A stretch of 64,000 nt of DNA from an uncultured Christensenellaceae bacterium (GTDB lineage: Bacteria; Bacillota; Clostridia; Christensenellales; Pumilibacteraceae). Every line of letters begins with the position of its first letter. The stretch's first letter is position 1. Below the pieces are notes generated by a model that saw only the letters and a program-made list of their open reading frames with translations, made no database searches and was not told where the DNA came from. The DNA lies in contig CAJUPB010000006.1 of the NCBI GenBank assembly GCA_910588155.1, forward strand, positions 66,831 to 130,830. Reading direction: 5' to 3'. A program made the position numbers and the translations under genes. Below, in pieces: positions 52,142 through 60,195 of the stretch.

Positions 52142-52590
52142 TTAATCAATATCGCAATACCGGTTATGTATGTCCACAGCAACCATTGATTGAATATTGT
52201 CATATAAAAACAATCTATCAAGCAAAACGTGTTTTTGTACGCTTTTCAAATGCACTCCCAATTCTTGCGCCGTTAAGCGTAATGGCTTGTTTTCTATGTA
52301 AACTTTACAAAATACCGCTTTTTGCTTTCCGTGAGCAACCGCATAAATCGCTCTATAAAATCCGCTCTCTCGGCTTGCTCGGCAACCGAAACCGATAAAT
52401 CTTGTAATTCAAATCCGCATTCGTCGTGCAGTTTTTCCAACGACGATTCCTTATTCCGTGTTCGCCAATCGAACTTTTTATCATTCCGTTTTGTTTGCTT
52501 GTCTATTTCCTCATAGGCTTGTGCAAATTCTTCCGTAACTTCGATTTCTTCAAAGTGTCCGTCCGAAAACTGATAGTTGATTTTTGGCAT
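52142..52590 (-). pseudogene. Frameshifted sigma-like/HTH gene of the mobile-element type
   Basis: The open part (98 codons, from ATG 52590) starts MPKINYQFSDGHFEEIEVTE, a start often seen in short sigma-70-like genes of Firmicutes mobile elements. It stops early after ESKKRYFVKFT. Shifting one base gives a clean continuation, VYIENKPLRLTAQELGVHLK then SVQKHVLL, whose LTAQELGV part is a helix-turn-helix, to a stop at 52142. A single-base deletion near 52300 explains it. Confidence 0.6.
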
Positions 52591-53047
52591 AAAATCAATC
52601 CTCCGATTTTGATTTTTGTTTTTGAAAAATCGCTATCGGCGGATTTCGCCGTAAATGAAAAGTCCCCCGACAGCGCGCAATACGCCGTCGGGGATAAAAA
52701 GCCAAATTATGCTATAAACAAAAAGCCGAACAAAGCAAATTTGACCTACTACCAAATGTAGGCATATTGCTCTGTTCGGCACTACTCTTTTTTCAGACTA
52801 TGGCTCTTAACAGTATATTTAGCCGCTATTGCGTTTTATGCTATTACGCATTTCACCCCGCAAGGGCTATGCTCATACTATCATTTTTATGTCAAAATAA
52901 ATTAAATGATTTTACCGAATTATGACAGAATAAAAAGAAAAACACTTATATTTTATCTTAATTTCCATAAGAAATAAATGGATCTTGCAGGTAAAAGAGA
53001 ATTAGGCGTGGCTTTTAGGGTAATTCCCGTCTGTACTTTTTTTTCGT
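52591..53047. other. Non-coding stretch with two strong hairpins
   Basis: No gene seen. A terminator-like hairpin TCCCCCGAC/GTCGGGGA lies at 52663-52694 and a larger imperfect palindrome at 52725-52780. The rest, 52800-53040, is AT-rich with no feature I can name. Confidence 0.5.
52725..52780. repeat. 56-base two-tier imperfect palindrome
   Basis: GCCGAACA pairs with TGTTCGGC at the ends, AGCAA with TTGCT inside, and CCTAC with GTAGG at the tip. It could be a structured RNA, a transcription attenuator, or a recombination site. There is no T run directly after it. Confidence 0.45.
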
Positions 53048-53093
53048 GGACGAACTATGCTACTCGTAGCCTAGTGAGATATAGATATGTTTT
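53048..53093 (+). repeat. Cassette upstream repeat, copy 1
   Basis: GGACGAAC, a short inverted repeat around GCTACTCGTAGC, then GAGATATAGATATGTTTT. The same block occurs at 53775-53818 before the next gene, each about 50-100 bases before a promoter that ends in the same ACTGTACGATAAACA. Confidence 0.7.
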
Positions 53094-53117
53094 ATATTTT
53101 CCACAATATTCAATCGG

Positions 53118-53146
53118 TTGCGCTCTTTTATATTTCGTGATATAAT
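53118..53146 (+). promoter_or_regulatory. Promoter of the DUF6194-like gene
   Basis: TTGCGC (53118), 17 bases, TATAAT (53141-53146), then ACTGTACGATAAACA, shared with the next unit. Confidence 0.7.
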
Positions 53147-53190
53147 CACTGTACGATAAACAATAATTTGTATAAAGAGGAAGATATAAA

Positions 53191-53637
53191 ATGCAACCTA
53201 ACGATATACTTAAATACTGTCTTGATAATCTACCCGATACGGTTTTAGTAAGCAGTTGGGGCGAGCGTGGAATTTTCTATAATCCGAACAATACGCTAAA
53301 ACGCGGAATTTATGTTTTGACCGTCAAAGAGAAAGACGGTGACAATGATAAGAGTTCGGATTTGAACAGAGAAAAAATTTACCGCGTTAATATAGGTATT
53401 CGCAAAAACACTTTTATAAATATGTTTGGTACTGTTCCTGCGCGTCCGCCAAAAGGTGGTATTGTAGATATGCCGTATGACTTTGCGAAAACCGATAAAA
53501 TATTGCCACACCCCGTTTACGCTTGGATGAGTTGGGTATGTGCGCTCAACCCGTCCGATACAACCTTTGAAAGATTAAAGCCGTTAATTCAAGAGGCTTA
53601 TGAGTACGCAAAGGAAAAATATTCTAAAAGGAAGTAA
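53191..53637 (+). CDS. DUF6194-like small protein
   Basis: 148 residues. The start MQPNDILKYCLDNLPDTV, WGERGIFYNP, and VNIGIRKNTFINMFG then HPVYAWMSWVCALNPSDTTF match the pattern of the DUF6194 family, cytoplasmic and of unknown role. GAGGAAG lies before the ATG. It is a single-gene unit with its own promoter and terminator, like the acetyltransferase unit that follows. Composition is AT-rich. Confidence 0.75.
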   Translation: MQPNDILKYCLDNLPDTVLVSSWGERGIFYNPNNTLKRGIYVLTVKEKDGDNDKSSDLNREKIYRVNIGIRKNTFINMFGTVPARPPKGGIVDMPYDFAKTDKILPHPVYAWMSWVCALNPSDTTFERLKPLIQEAYEYAKEKYSKRK

Positions 53638-53678
53638 GATAAATTTCAATTTATCGTTATTAAAATGTATAGTTAAAA

Positions 53679-53710
53679 GCTCTCAAACAAATTTGTTTGA
53701 GAGCTTTTTA
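53679..53710 (+). terminator. Terminator of the first unit
   Basis: AGCTCTCAAAC with GTTTGAGAGCT, then TTTTTATA. Nearly the same hairpin ends the next unit at 54401-54433. Confidence 0.85.
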
Positions 53711-53774
53711 TAGTCGTATGTCTGTTCCCTATGGGAAGTTCGCATTTGCTGCGTCCTTTTTTTTATCATTATTT

Positions 53775-53818
53775 GGACGAACGGCTACTTGTAGCCAGAT
53801 GAGATATAGATATGTTTT
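53775..53818 (+). repeat. Cassette upstream repeat, copy 2
   Basis: GGACGAAC, perfect GGCTAC-TT-GTAGCC, then GAGATATAGATATGTTTT. A CCCTATGG box lies 40 bases earlier and recurs at 54463 after the next gene. Confidence 0.7.
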
Positions 53819-53838
53819 CTCTATCTTAATCGAATTAG

Positions 53839-53868
53839 TTGTGATTCTTTTGTTTTTTATGCTATAAT
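53839..53868 (+). promoter_or_regulatory. Promoter of the acetyltransferase gene
   Basis: TTGTGA (53839), 18 bases, TATAAT (53863-53868), then GACTGTACGATAAACA. Confidence 0.65.
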
Positions 53869-53901
53869 GACTGTACGATAAACAGCTAACGGAGAAAGTT
53901 T

Positions 53902-54366
53902 ATGCAGTTTACGACTTATGAAATGAAAGCGGACATAGCAAAGATTGAAAGCAATGTCAGCATACATTGTATTCCGTTTGAAGAGCGCTTTTTTGAAGAA
54001 TATAAAAAAATGTATAATGAAAGTTTTTGGGAAATGAGAAAGAGTTTAGATATTAAACCATATAACTTTTTGTCCGACTATGCTCAAATTAGAGACAAAA
54101 TCGAAGATATTTTTATTCTCGTAGATAACGGTGAATTGATGGGTTCCGTTGCCTGTTACAGTAACGAAATAGATGATTTGTTTGTAGGTAAACAATTTCA
54201 AGGAAAAGGAATCGGTAAACAACTGCTTTTGTGGGGAATGAATTATATTAGGATTAAATACAATTCATCGATACATTTACACGTTGCGGAATGGAACAAA
54301 AAAGCCGTAATGCTTTATAGAAGCGTAGGCTTTACTATTGTAAAAACAGAGATAATTTCAAGATAA
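53902..54366 (+). CDS. GNAT-family N-acetyltransferase
   Basis: 154 residues. Transfers acetyl from acetyl-CoA to an amine. The CoA loop is FQGKGIGKQLLLWGMN (RxxGxG type, with Gln first) after the beta strand DDLFVGKQ; HLHVAEWNKKAVMLYRSVGF is the usual motif B. Substrate unknown; drug, peptide and polyamine acetyltransferases look alike. Second of the two promoter-gene-terminator units. Confidence 0.88.
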   Translation: MQFTTYEMKADIAKIESNVSIHCIPFEERFFEEYKKMYNESFWEMRKSLDIKPYNFLSDYAQIRDKIEDIFILVDNGELMGSVACYSNEIDDLFVGKQFQGKGIGKQLLLWGMNYIRIKYNSSIHLHVAEWNKKAVMLYRSVGFTIVKTEIISR

Positions 54367-54400
54367 ATATCAATTTTTTTTACTTAATTATGTATAGTTA

Positions 54401-54433
54401 AAGGCTCTCAAACAGTTGGTTTGAGAGCCTTTT
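54401..54433 (+). terminator. Terminator of the acetyltransferase unit
   Basis: GGCTCTCAAAC and GTTTGAGAGCC then TTTTAT. The bases before it (GTATAGTTAAA) also match the first unit. Confidence 0.85.
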
Positions 54434-54497
54434 ATTGCTTAAAATGCAAATCATAAAAATCCCCTATGGAAGTTGCCCTTATTGGTGGATGCCTTTT

Positions 54498-54689
54498 TCA
54501 AATTTCTTTTTCTTCGGTTAATACCGAGTTGTTTCTCACAACAATATGTATATATCTTCCGCATTGAGAACATCGTGAAAACGTATCCGTTCCGTTCTTG
54601 CCCTGAGTTAATATATTTCGACAATACGGACAGCAAGCATAAAAATAACCGATTATGACGCTTTTATGTTCTTCTTTATGTATTGCCAT
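54498..54689 (-). CDS. Small zinc-ribbon protein
   Basis: 63 residues. Two CxxC knuckles, CCPYC and CSQC (residues of about 19-23 and 40-43), 16-17 residues apart, indicate one zinc ribbon. Function unknown. It is the last gene of the minus-strand sensor operon, nine bases after the EFR1 gene; its 3' end runs into a truncated third copy of the unit repeat. Confidence 0.6.
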   Translation of the reverse strand: MAIHKEEHKSVIIGYFYACCPYCRNILTQGKNGTDTFSRCSQCGRYIHIVVRNNSVLTEEKEI

Positions 54690-54697
54690 AATAACCT

Positions 54698-55468
54698 TTA
54701 CTCGTTTTTATATTTGTCAAAACGACATTGCTCAATTACGCTATTACCCAATAATGTAATTGCTTGTTTAGGGCATAAACCGATACAACGATAACACATA
54801 GTACAACGATTACCGGCAAAAGCTTTATTATTTTTCAATATGATATTTCCCATAGGGCATTGTTTTGCACATAGCCCGCAACCTATACAGTCATTGCTTA
54901 TTTTCAATTTGTCGGAATAGTTTTTTGTTTTTCTCCGAAACCATAAACGTTGACCGATACACCCGACTATTCTATCAATTAAATTCAATCCGTCTTGCGG
55001 ATATTTACCGACATTGATTTTCTTTGCCCAATTTTCGATTTTTACATCGGCTCGCTTAACGAGTTCTTTGTTTTCTTCGATTGACTTTTTCAGTAATTTA
55101 ACGTCGCCGATACAGTCGGGCATTTTTATGTGCAAGCCGCCTAAGATTTTTGCGCCGTACTTTTTGAAAAGCCTTGCCGCACAACCCGCGCCATCGCCGC
55201 TGAACAAGCCCATAGTCGCTACAACGAAAATATTTTTGTCTTTCCAAGCCGCAGAGTTATTTACGATAAAGTCATAAACGATTTTGGGCAGATAGGAATA
55301 GTACACGGGATAAGCAAAAATTATCTCGTCGCTCGACCGTATAGCGTCTATTGCGTTTCCGTTTTCGATAGAATACGACGGTGCATTTTCATCAAGCAGC
55401 CGCAACAAATATTCCGAGCAATGTTTTGTGTTCCCTGTGCCACTAAAATAAATACCTATCATATTCAT
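54698..55468 (-). CDS. Flavodoxin-ferredoxin fusion (EFR1 family)
   Basis: 256 residues. The first 150 are a flavodoxin fold with the FMN phosphate loop FSGTGNTKHC. The carboxy end has two [4Fe-4S] motifs, CIGCGLCAKQCP and CTMCYRCIGLCP. It should shuttle single electrons in the cytoplasm; partner unknown. ATGA overlap with the GyrI-like gene before it. Confidence 0.92.
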   Translation of the reverse strand: MNMIGIYFSGTGNTKHCSEYLLRLLDENAPSYSIENGNAIDAIRSSDEIIFAYPVYYSYLPKIVYDFIVNNSAAWKDKNIFVVATMGLFSGDGAGCAARLFKKYGAKILGGLHIKMPDCIGDVKLLKKSIEENKELVKRADVKIENWAKKINVGKYPQDGLNLIDRIVGCIGQRLWFRRKTKNYSDKLKISNDCIGCGLCAKQCPMGNIILKNNKAFAGNRCTMCYRCIGLCPKQAITLLGNSVIEQCRFDKYKNE

Positions 55469-55947
55469 TCCTCAAAAAGATTAGTCTGCAAAACTCTTAC
55501 AGGGAATAGCATATATGTTTTCCCTGTCTTCGAATCGGTATAATCGTGTACCGCACCGACCAATTCAAACGAGTTATCCTGTAAATATTGTAAACCTCTC
55601 AAAAATGTATCCTTGCTTACACATTCAACCCGAATATATTCGTAACTCGGTACAATCCATTTCGTCCATCCTTCGGGTGCTTCCGCATTATCTTCACATT
55701 CAACTCCCGCAAGATAAAGTCCGTTTGCAAAATTTTCCCAAGGCTTAAAAGAATGAGAAAAGTCCGACATTACTCCCCATATTCCGACTATATTGCCGCT
55801 TGCGTCTTTCTTTGCCAAATGCCGAACTTCGCTGAAATGAGAGTTTGCGTCTACCCACAGTTTATTTATAAAGTCGGCGCCGTCCTTGGTCGAGCCTTCT
55901 TTCCCTATTACGACAAAAGATTTCTTTTCATATTTTTCTATTAGCAT
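55465..55947 (-). CDS. GyrI-like ligand-binding protein (1)
   Basis: 160 residues. Reads as a single GyrI/AraC effector-binding fold: MLIEKYEKKSFVVIGKEGST, GIWGVMSDFSHSF, then YLAGVECEDNAEAPEGWTKW and VPSYEYIRVECV, the usual hydrophobic ligand pocket with a central acid. Such domains bind cationic or hydrophobic drugs. It is free of any DNA-binding domain. Confidence 0.82.
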   Translation of the reverse strand: MLIEKYEKKSFVVIGKEGSTKDGADFINKLWVDANSHFSEVRHLAKKDASGNIVGIWGVMSDFSHSFKPWENFANGLYLAGVECEDNAEAPEGWTKWIVPSYEYIRVECVSKDTFLRGLQYLQDNSFELVGAVHDYTDSKTGKTYMLFPVRVLQTNLFEE

Positions 55948-55959
55948 TTTAACAGCCCG

Positions 55960-56301
55960 TTACTTTTTACTTGATTTCAAATTACCTAACGCTTCGGCAT
56001 TATTGGCAAGTACCATTCCAACGGTTTGGCAACCGTCCATAGCGGAGCATTTGCCGCAAGTTTCGATAGCCTTACCAAGCGCACACTGTCTAATCGGACA
56101 CATAACATCACAATAGGGCGATTTAATTCCGTCCGAACGGCAACCTTCGCAATTTATCATTTCGGACGTAATTTCAACGCCGTTCAGTTCCGACCAAAGT
56201 TTCGCTACTTTTTCACGCAGCGCATTATCGTTGTTTAGAGTTGCTATCCGTGCGTCGCATTTTTCGCAATCAAGTCCGCAATATGCAATTAGTTTTTTCA
56301 C
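55960..56301 (-). CDS. DUF3795 Cys-rich protein
   Basis: 113 residues, start GTG 56301. YCGLDCEKCDARIAT at the start and CEGCRSDG, CDVMCPIRQCALGK, ETCGKCSAMDGCQTV later give nine to ten cysteines in CxxC patterns, the DUF3795 signature; metal or cluster binding is likely. Often found beside GyrI-like genes in Clostridia. Confidence 0.88.
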   Translation of the reverse strand: MKKLIAYCGLDCEKCDARIATLNNDNALREKVAKLWSELNGVEITSEMINCEGCRSDGIKSPYCDVMCPIRQCALGKAIETCGKCSAMDGCQTVGMVLANNAEALGNLKSSKK

Positions 56302-56314
56302 AATATGTATTCCT

Positions 56315-56947
56315 TTATATCCTCTTTATAGGGTGTCTTACAACGGTTTTCAGTTTATCAACGGCGCATTTACGCGGGTCGGATAAGTAAATTTCGTGAT
56401 GATAGCGACTTTCGGTTATATCCAAGTCATAACCGTTTACTTTCATATATTCGTGCATTAGTGCAACTGTCTTCGGTTCATCGTCATAACTGCCTATGTG
56501 CATACACTGTACGCAAACGCCTTCGTCGTAAGTTAAAAACTCCACCCTTGAAAAGTCGTCTTTTTTCTTTTTTGTAGCTTGCTCTATTGCCCAATCGAAG
56601 TCGGCTTTCGCAACGAAATCGGGCAAGCGGATAAGCGATATAAAGTTAAAGCCTTCCTTATACGCATAGTCTATTGCTCCACCGCCGTCTTGCCACCAAA
56701 AACCTTCGAGCGGCGGCACGACGTATTCGAAATATCCGTCGATTTTGTGACTGCCCTTGTAACTCATTTTGATAGTAAAGGCTATGGCATATAAAAACCC
56801 GATAGATTTTTTATACTCGCCGTTCTCATCGTTGGGATTACCCTTGCCGCGTACCGCTATGTAATTCATTTTCGGTACGGTTATTATTGTCGGTTTGCTT
56901 GCCGGCATATAAAATTCTTTGTATTCTTTCTTATAATCGAACGCCAT
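56315..56947 (-). CDS. GyrI-like ligand-binding protein (2)
   Basis: 210 residues. A longer GyrI-type protein, family pattern MAFDYKKEYKEFYMPASKP with ITVPKMNYIAVRGKGNPND and a carboxy half with HIGSYDDEPKTVALMHEYMK and HHEIYLSDPRK. Probably binds small hydrophobic molecules; some relatives hydrolyse them. Ten bases downstream of the Cass2-like gene. Confidence 0.85.
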   Translation of the reverse strand: MAFDYKKEYKEFYMPASKPTIITVPKMNYIAVRGKGNPNDENGEYKKSIGFLYAIAFTIKMSYKGSHKIDGYFEYVVPPLEGFWWQDGGGAIDYAYKEGFNFISLIRLPDFVAKADFDWAIEQATKKKKDDFSRVEFLTYDEGVCVQCMHIGSYDDEPKTVALMHEYMKVNGYDLDITESRYHHEIYLSDPRKCAVDKLKTVVRHPIKRI

Positions 56948-56956
56948 TTTAAGTTC

Positions 56957-57409
56957 TCACTTTACCGCAATGTACAAACAGCAATGTGTTTTGCCGTCTT
57001 TCGTATATTCGGCGGGCACTGTGCTTTCGTAGTCGATAGTAAAAGCACGTTTAAGTTCGCCGTTTAACGAGAGTTCCCAAACTTTCGACCACGCTTTGTC
57101 GGCGCATTCGGCAATGGTCTTGCCACTTTCGTCGATTTTGGTATACTTTCCTTGTTCAACCAGACTTTCCATTTTTGCAAAGAAATCGGCGGTAACGCTC
57201 ATAATCGAGAGATTGTATTTTCCGTTCTCATTGTTTTCATAATCGCTATAAGACGATATGGGAAAAAGACCATTAACGGGTTTCCCGTTTTCAACAAATT
57301 CAAGCGAAATTTTTCCTTGCATAATATCCGCCCAAAGTTCTTTGATTTTTGCCATTCCTATTTCGGAATTGTCTGTGCGTATTGTTACACTATTAAATTT
57401 GTATGACAT
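56957..57409 (-). CDS. Cass2/GyrI-like effector-binding protein (3)
   Basis: 150 residues, GGAG seven bases before the ATG. Opens with VTIRTDNSEIGMAKIKELWA and ends YTKDGKTHCCLYIAVK, as in Cass2, an integron-cassette protein that binds cationic drugs. First gene after the MerR-type promoter at 57480-57510, so it is the direct target of that regulator. Confidence 0.75.
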   Translation of the reverse strand: MSYKFNSVTIRTDNSEIGMAKIKELWADIMQGKISLEFVENGKPVNGLFPISSYSDYENNENGKYNLSIMSVTADFFAKMESLVEQGKYTKIDESGKTIAECADKAWSKVWELSLNGELKRAFTIDYESTVPAEYTKDGKTHCCLYIAVK

Positions 57410-57479
57410 ATTATTACTCCATTCTGAAAATTATTACTAATATGACAGGCGCGAGATTCTGCATCCATCATACATAGTA

Positions 57480-57510
57480 AATATAAGGTTGGGGGTAACA
57501 CCCAAGTCAA
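57480..57510 (-). promoter_or_regulatory. MerR-type promoter with a 19-base spacer
   Basis: Minus strand TTGACT (57510-57505), exactly 19 bases, TATATT (57485-57480). The spacer holds an imperfect dyad, TTGGGT with ACCCCCAA. The long spacer with a dyad is the hallmark of promoters untwisted by MerR-family activators. It drives the six-gene sensor operon. Confidence 0.75.
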
Positions 57511-57541
57511 GAGATTGAATACTTCTTTCAAAAAATTTTTT

Positions 57542-58555
57542 TCATCTTAACGGTAACCATACATCGTAATAGAACATAGAACTTTTAGCATTAGGTACAA
57601 CGAACTTAATGAATATATATAATACACCACGGAACTCAGCATCATTTTCTTTCGCCCATTTTTTGCAAGCATCCAACAACTTGATCATTATCAATTCATC
57701 ATGGTCATCGGTATACAAAACAGTGTGCAAGCATTTACCACTCTCTAAATAAACTCCGTCAATATCGCTCTGTTCCTTGTCTATTAAAAACATTTTTGAC
57801 GCAATAAAACCATTCTCGTCAAATGTAACCGTACGTATCAAATTTGAATAAATATCATCGCCTTCTAAGTCAATCGATTTAAGGATTTTTTCTTCATATT
57901 CGCCGAAATTGGCAAAAGCAAACAAGGTTTCTTTGACAAAATAGCGTGGCAAGTATTCAACAATAAATTCGTTTATATGATTACTGAATACATTATAAAA
58001 CTCTTTTGTTTTTTTCAGTTTTGTCAACATATATTGCAGTTTTTTTATTTCGGCACTAATTTCTTCTGTCTTCCTATCAAGTGCCAAGGAATACTCATCA
58101 ATTTTAGTTAATTTCATTATCACGCCGATTTCTATTGCCGTAAAACCGCGTTTTTTGAAAAAATCTATTGCCATCAACTGCGCAATGTCTTCATAGTCAA
58201 ATATTCGATAGAAACTCTCTTCATCACGTTTTAATTTCAACAAGCCTATTTTTTCATAATATCGGATAGTATCTCGCGTCAACCCAAGATTTTTATAAAC
58301 GTCGCTTGACGAATACGATTCCGACATATAGTTTTTTACTTGTTCGTCATATTTTTCAAATTTATGTTTTTTCTCGATATTGGCATTGCCTTTTGAATAT
58401 CGTTTGTCTTTCGGTTTTTCGGCGGTACTCGGTATCAACCAAAATCTTCCCTTTTTGACTGCACCTTTAATTCTTCCGTTCTCACAATAATTCGTTATCA
58501 TTCTCGGTGTAATTCCCCAAATGCTTGCTATTTCTGTCGCTGTTAAAAATTCCAT
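57542..58555 (-). CDS. MerR-family regulator with extra HTH and GyrI-like sensor domain
   Basis: 337 residues. Residues 1-50 are an excisionase-like HTH (FLTATEIASIWGITPRMITN). A true MerR domain follows at about 85-150 (VYKNLGLTRDTIRYYEKIGL), then a dimer coiled coil (about 160-195), then a GyrI-like ligand domain to the end. The layout after residue 80 is that of BmrR, which senses drugs. It lies directly upstream of the 19-base-spacer promoter and probably activates it. Confidence 0.88.
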   Translation of the reverse strand: MEFLTATEIASIWGITPRMITNYCENGRIKGAVKKGRFWLIPSTAEKPKDKRYSKGNANIEKKHKFEKYDEQVKNYMSESYSSSDVYKNLGLTRDTIRYYEKIGLLKLKRDEESFYRIFDYEDIAQLMAIDFFKKRGFTAIEIGVIMKLTKIDEYSLALDRKTEEISAEIKKLQYMLTKLKKTKEFYNVFSNHINEFIVEYLPRYFVKETLFAFANFGEYEEKILKSIDLEGDDIYSNLIRTVTFDENGFIASKMFLIDKEQSDIDGVYLESGKCLHTVLYTDDHDELIMIKLLDACKKWAKENDAEFRGVLYIFIKFVVPNAKSSMFYYDVWLPLR

Positions 58556-58644
58556 AATTGCCTCCGCTCTTCAATTATACTTCCGTTGACGGAAATATAC
58601 AAGCGAAATAGCCCTAACGAAAATTATTGTCACCCTATCCTTAC

Positions 58645-59397
58645 TTATTTTTGTTTTTTATCCCACTTGAAAAACCTGATTGCAATCGCCGTGCAAACAA
58701 CCGTAATAGCAGACAAAACAATCAAAGGTATGTAAATATCATTTAAGGGTAATCCGAGCGAAGTGCCTTTCATAAGTTTTATTCCTTGCGTGAGAGGTAA
58801 AATATCTGATATTATTTGCAACCATTTCGGCATAATTTCATAGGGTAGCGTTGTACCCGAAAGAATAAGCATAGGAAAATACAGAACGGAACATATAAGT
58901 CCCCCAACTTGCATTGACGGAGCAAGAGCGGCTACAAGCATACCTATACTGTAAATCGCCACGAGTACAAACAGAAACGCACCGATAAACGCAAATACGT
59001 TACCTTGCATTCTGTATCCGAAACACAACGAAACAAGCGTTACGACGAGCAAGCCCGCAACTGAATATACGGCGTATTTCACGAGTTGCACAATGAGCAA
59101 TAGCGTAGGCGACGTAGGCATACATTGATACCTTTTCAAAATCTTTTTATCGCGGTAATCGGATAAGACGAGCGGTAAACCCATAACGCCCGCAGCAACT
59201 ATTCCGAACGCGCTCATTGCGCCGAATGATTGCGCAAACGCCGTATAAGCCGCACCGTCGTAGGCAGGTTTACTGCCGTACACAAAACCTAATATCAAAG
59301 TTACAACGAGCGGCAAGGCAATAGCGAAAATTATCATATTCATATCACGCACGGACAGTTTGAGTTCCGTTATTAACATTTTTGTAAACGCTTTCAT
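58645..59397 (-). CDS. ABC-2 type transporter permease
   Basis: 250 residues, AAAGGAG before the ATG. Six membrane helices and the ABC-2 pattern (FGAMSAFGIVAAGVMGLPLV, then LYFPMLILSGTTLPYEIMPK). With the ATPase four bases upstream it makes a drug or lipid exporter. Confidence 0.9.
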   Translation of the reverse strand: MKAFTKMLITELKLSVRDMNMIIFAIALPLVVTLILGFVYGSKPAYDGAAYTAFAQSFGAMSAFGIVAAGVMGLPLVLSDYRDKKILKRYQCMPTSPTLLLIVQLVKYAVYSVAGLLVVTLVSLCFGYRMQGNVFAFIGAFLFVLVAIYSIGMLVAALAPSMQVGGLICSVLYFPMLILSGTTLPYEIMPKWLQIISDILPLTQGIKLMKGTSLGLPLNDIYIPLIVLSAITVVCTAIAIRFFKWDKKQK

Positions 59398-59401
59398 ATT
59401 T

Positions 59402-60112
59402 CTACTCCTTTATAAAAAATTCATACGCTTCTTCAAACGTGGGTTGATTGCTTTCTTTAACGGCTTGTTCGGTTGTGCCGTAAAACACGATTTTCCCGTC
59501 TTTCATAATTGCAATTATGTCGCACAGTTTTTCCACTTCGTCCATATAGTGCGACGTGAGAAAAATCGTCAGTCCATTAGTCTTTAATTCCAAAAGATAG
59601 TTCCAAACTTCTTTACGGGCGATTGTATCAAGCCCCGTTGTCAGTTCGTCTAAAAACACTGCTTCGGGGTTGGGTATGAGTGCAAGGACGATAAACAGCC
59701 GTTGCCGTTCGCCGCCCGAAAGCGTGGCTACTTTTGCGTTTTGCTTATCTTTCAAACCGAATTTTTCAAGCAACGAAAAATAGTCTGATGGCGATTTGTA
59801 AACGCAAGCGGTTACTTCGCATAATTCTTTTACATTGATTAAATTCTGATAGGCGCAGTCTTGAAATTGTACGCCGATTTTTTCAAATAGTCGCTTACGT
59901 TCGGTATAAGGGTTAAGCCCTAAAATTTTAACTTCGCCGCTGTCTTTCTTTTTAGTGCCGAGAACGCACTCAATCGTTGTACTTTTACCCGCGCCGTTTG
60001 CGCCAATCAAGCCGAATATAGTACCTTTTTCGACTTGCAAACTAATGTTGTTTACAGCGGTTTTGTCGCCGTAACACTTTTTGAGATTTGTAATCTCTAT
60101 CGCGTTTTGCAT
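59402..60112 (-). CDS. ABC transporter ATP-binding protein
   Basis: 236 residues from ATG 60112 (GGAGG seven bases upstream). Walker A GANGAGKST, Q-loop FQDCAYQNL, signature LSGGERQRLF, Walker B AVFLDELTTGLD (Leu where Pro is common), H-loop TSHYMDEV. DrrA/CcmA-like exporter subfamily. Works with the adjacent permease. Confidence 0.94.
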   Translation of the reverse strand: MQNAIEITNLKKCYGDKTAVNNISLQVEKGTIFGLIGANGAGKSTTIECVLGTKKKDSGEVKILGLNPYTERKRLFEKIGVQFQDCAYQNLINVKELCEVTACVYKSPSDYFSLLEKFGLKDKQNAKVATLSGGERQRLFIVLALIPNPEAVFLDELTTGLDTIARKEVWNYLLELKTNGLTIFLTSHYMDEVEKLCDIIAIMKDGKIVFYGTTEQAVKESNQPTFEEAYEFFIKE

Positions 60113-60143
60113 AATAGTACCTCCATTATTTTTATAAAAGAAT

Positions 60144-60167
60144 AACACCAAACAAAAGTCTGGTGTT
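60144..60167 (-). terminator. Hairpin between the tandem-MerR gene and the ABC genes
   Basis: AACACCA and TGGTGTT over a ten-base loop, then ATTCTTTTAT on the minus strand. It may attenuate readthrough into the exporter genes. Confidence 0.5.
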
Positions 60168-60195
60168 AAAATGGAAGGTTTGTTTTTTGAATTTT

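Noticed and set aside
52021..52221. A 66-residue hydrophobic frame starting with TTG
   Set aside because: It overlaps the continuation of the broken sigma-like gene in another frame, has no Shine-Dalgarno site, and its composition follows the AT-rich DNA.
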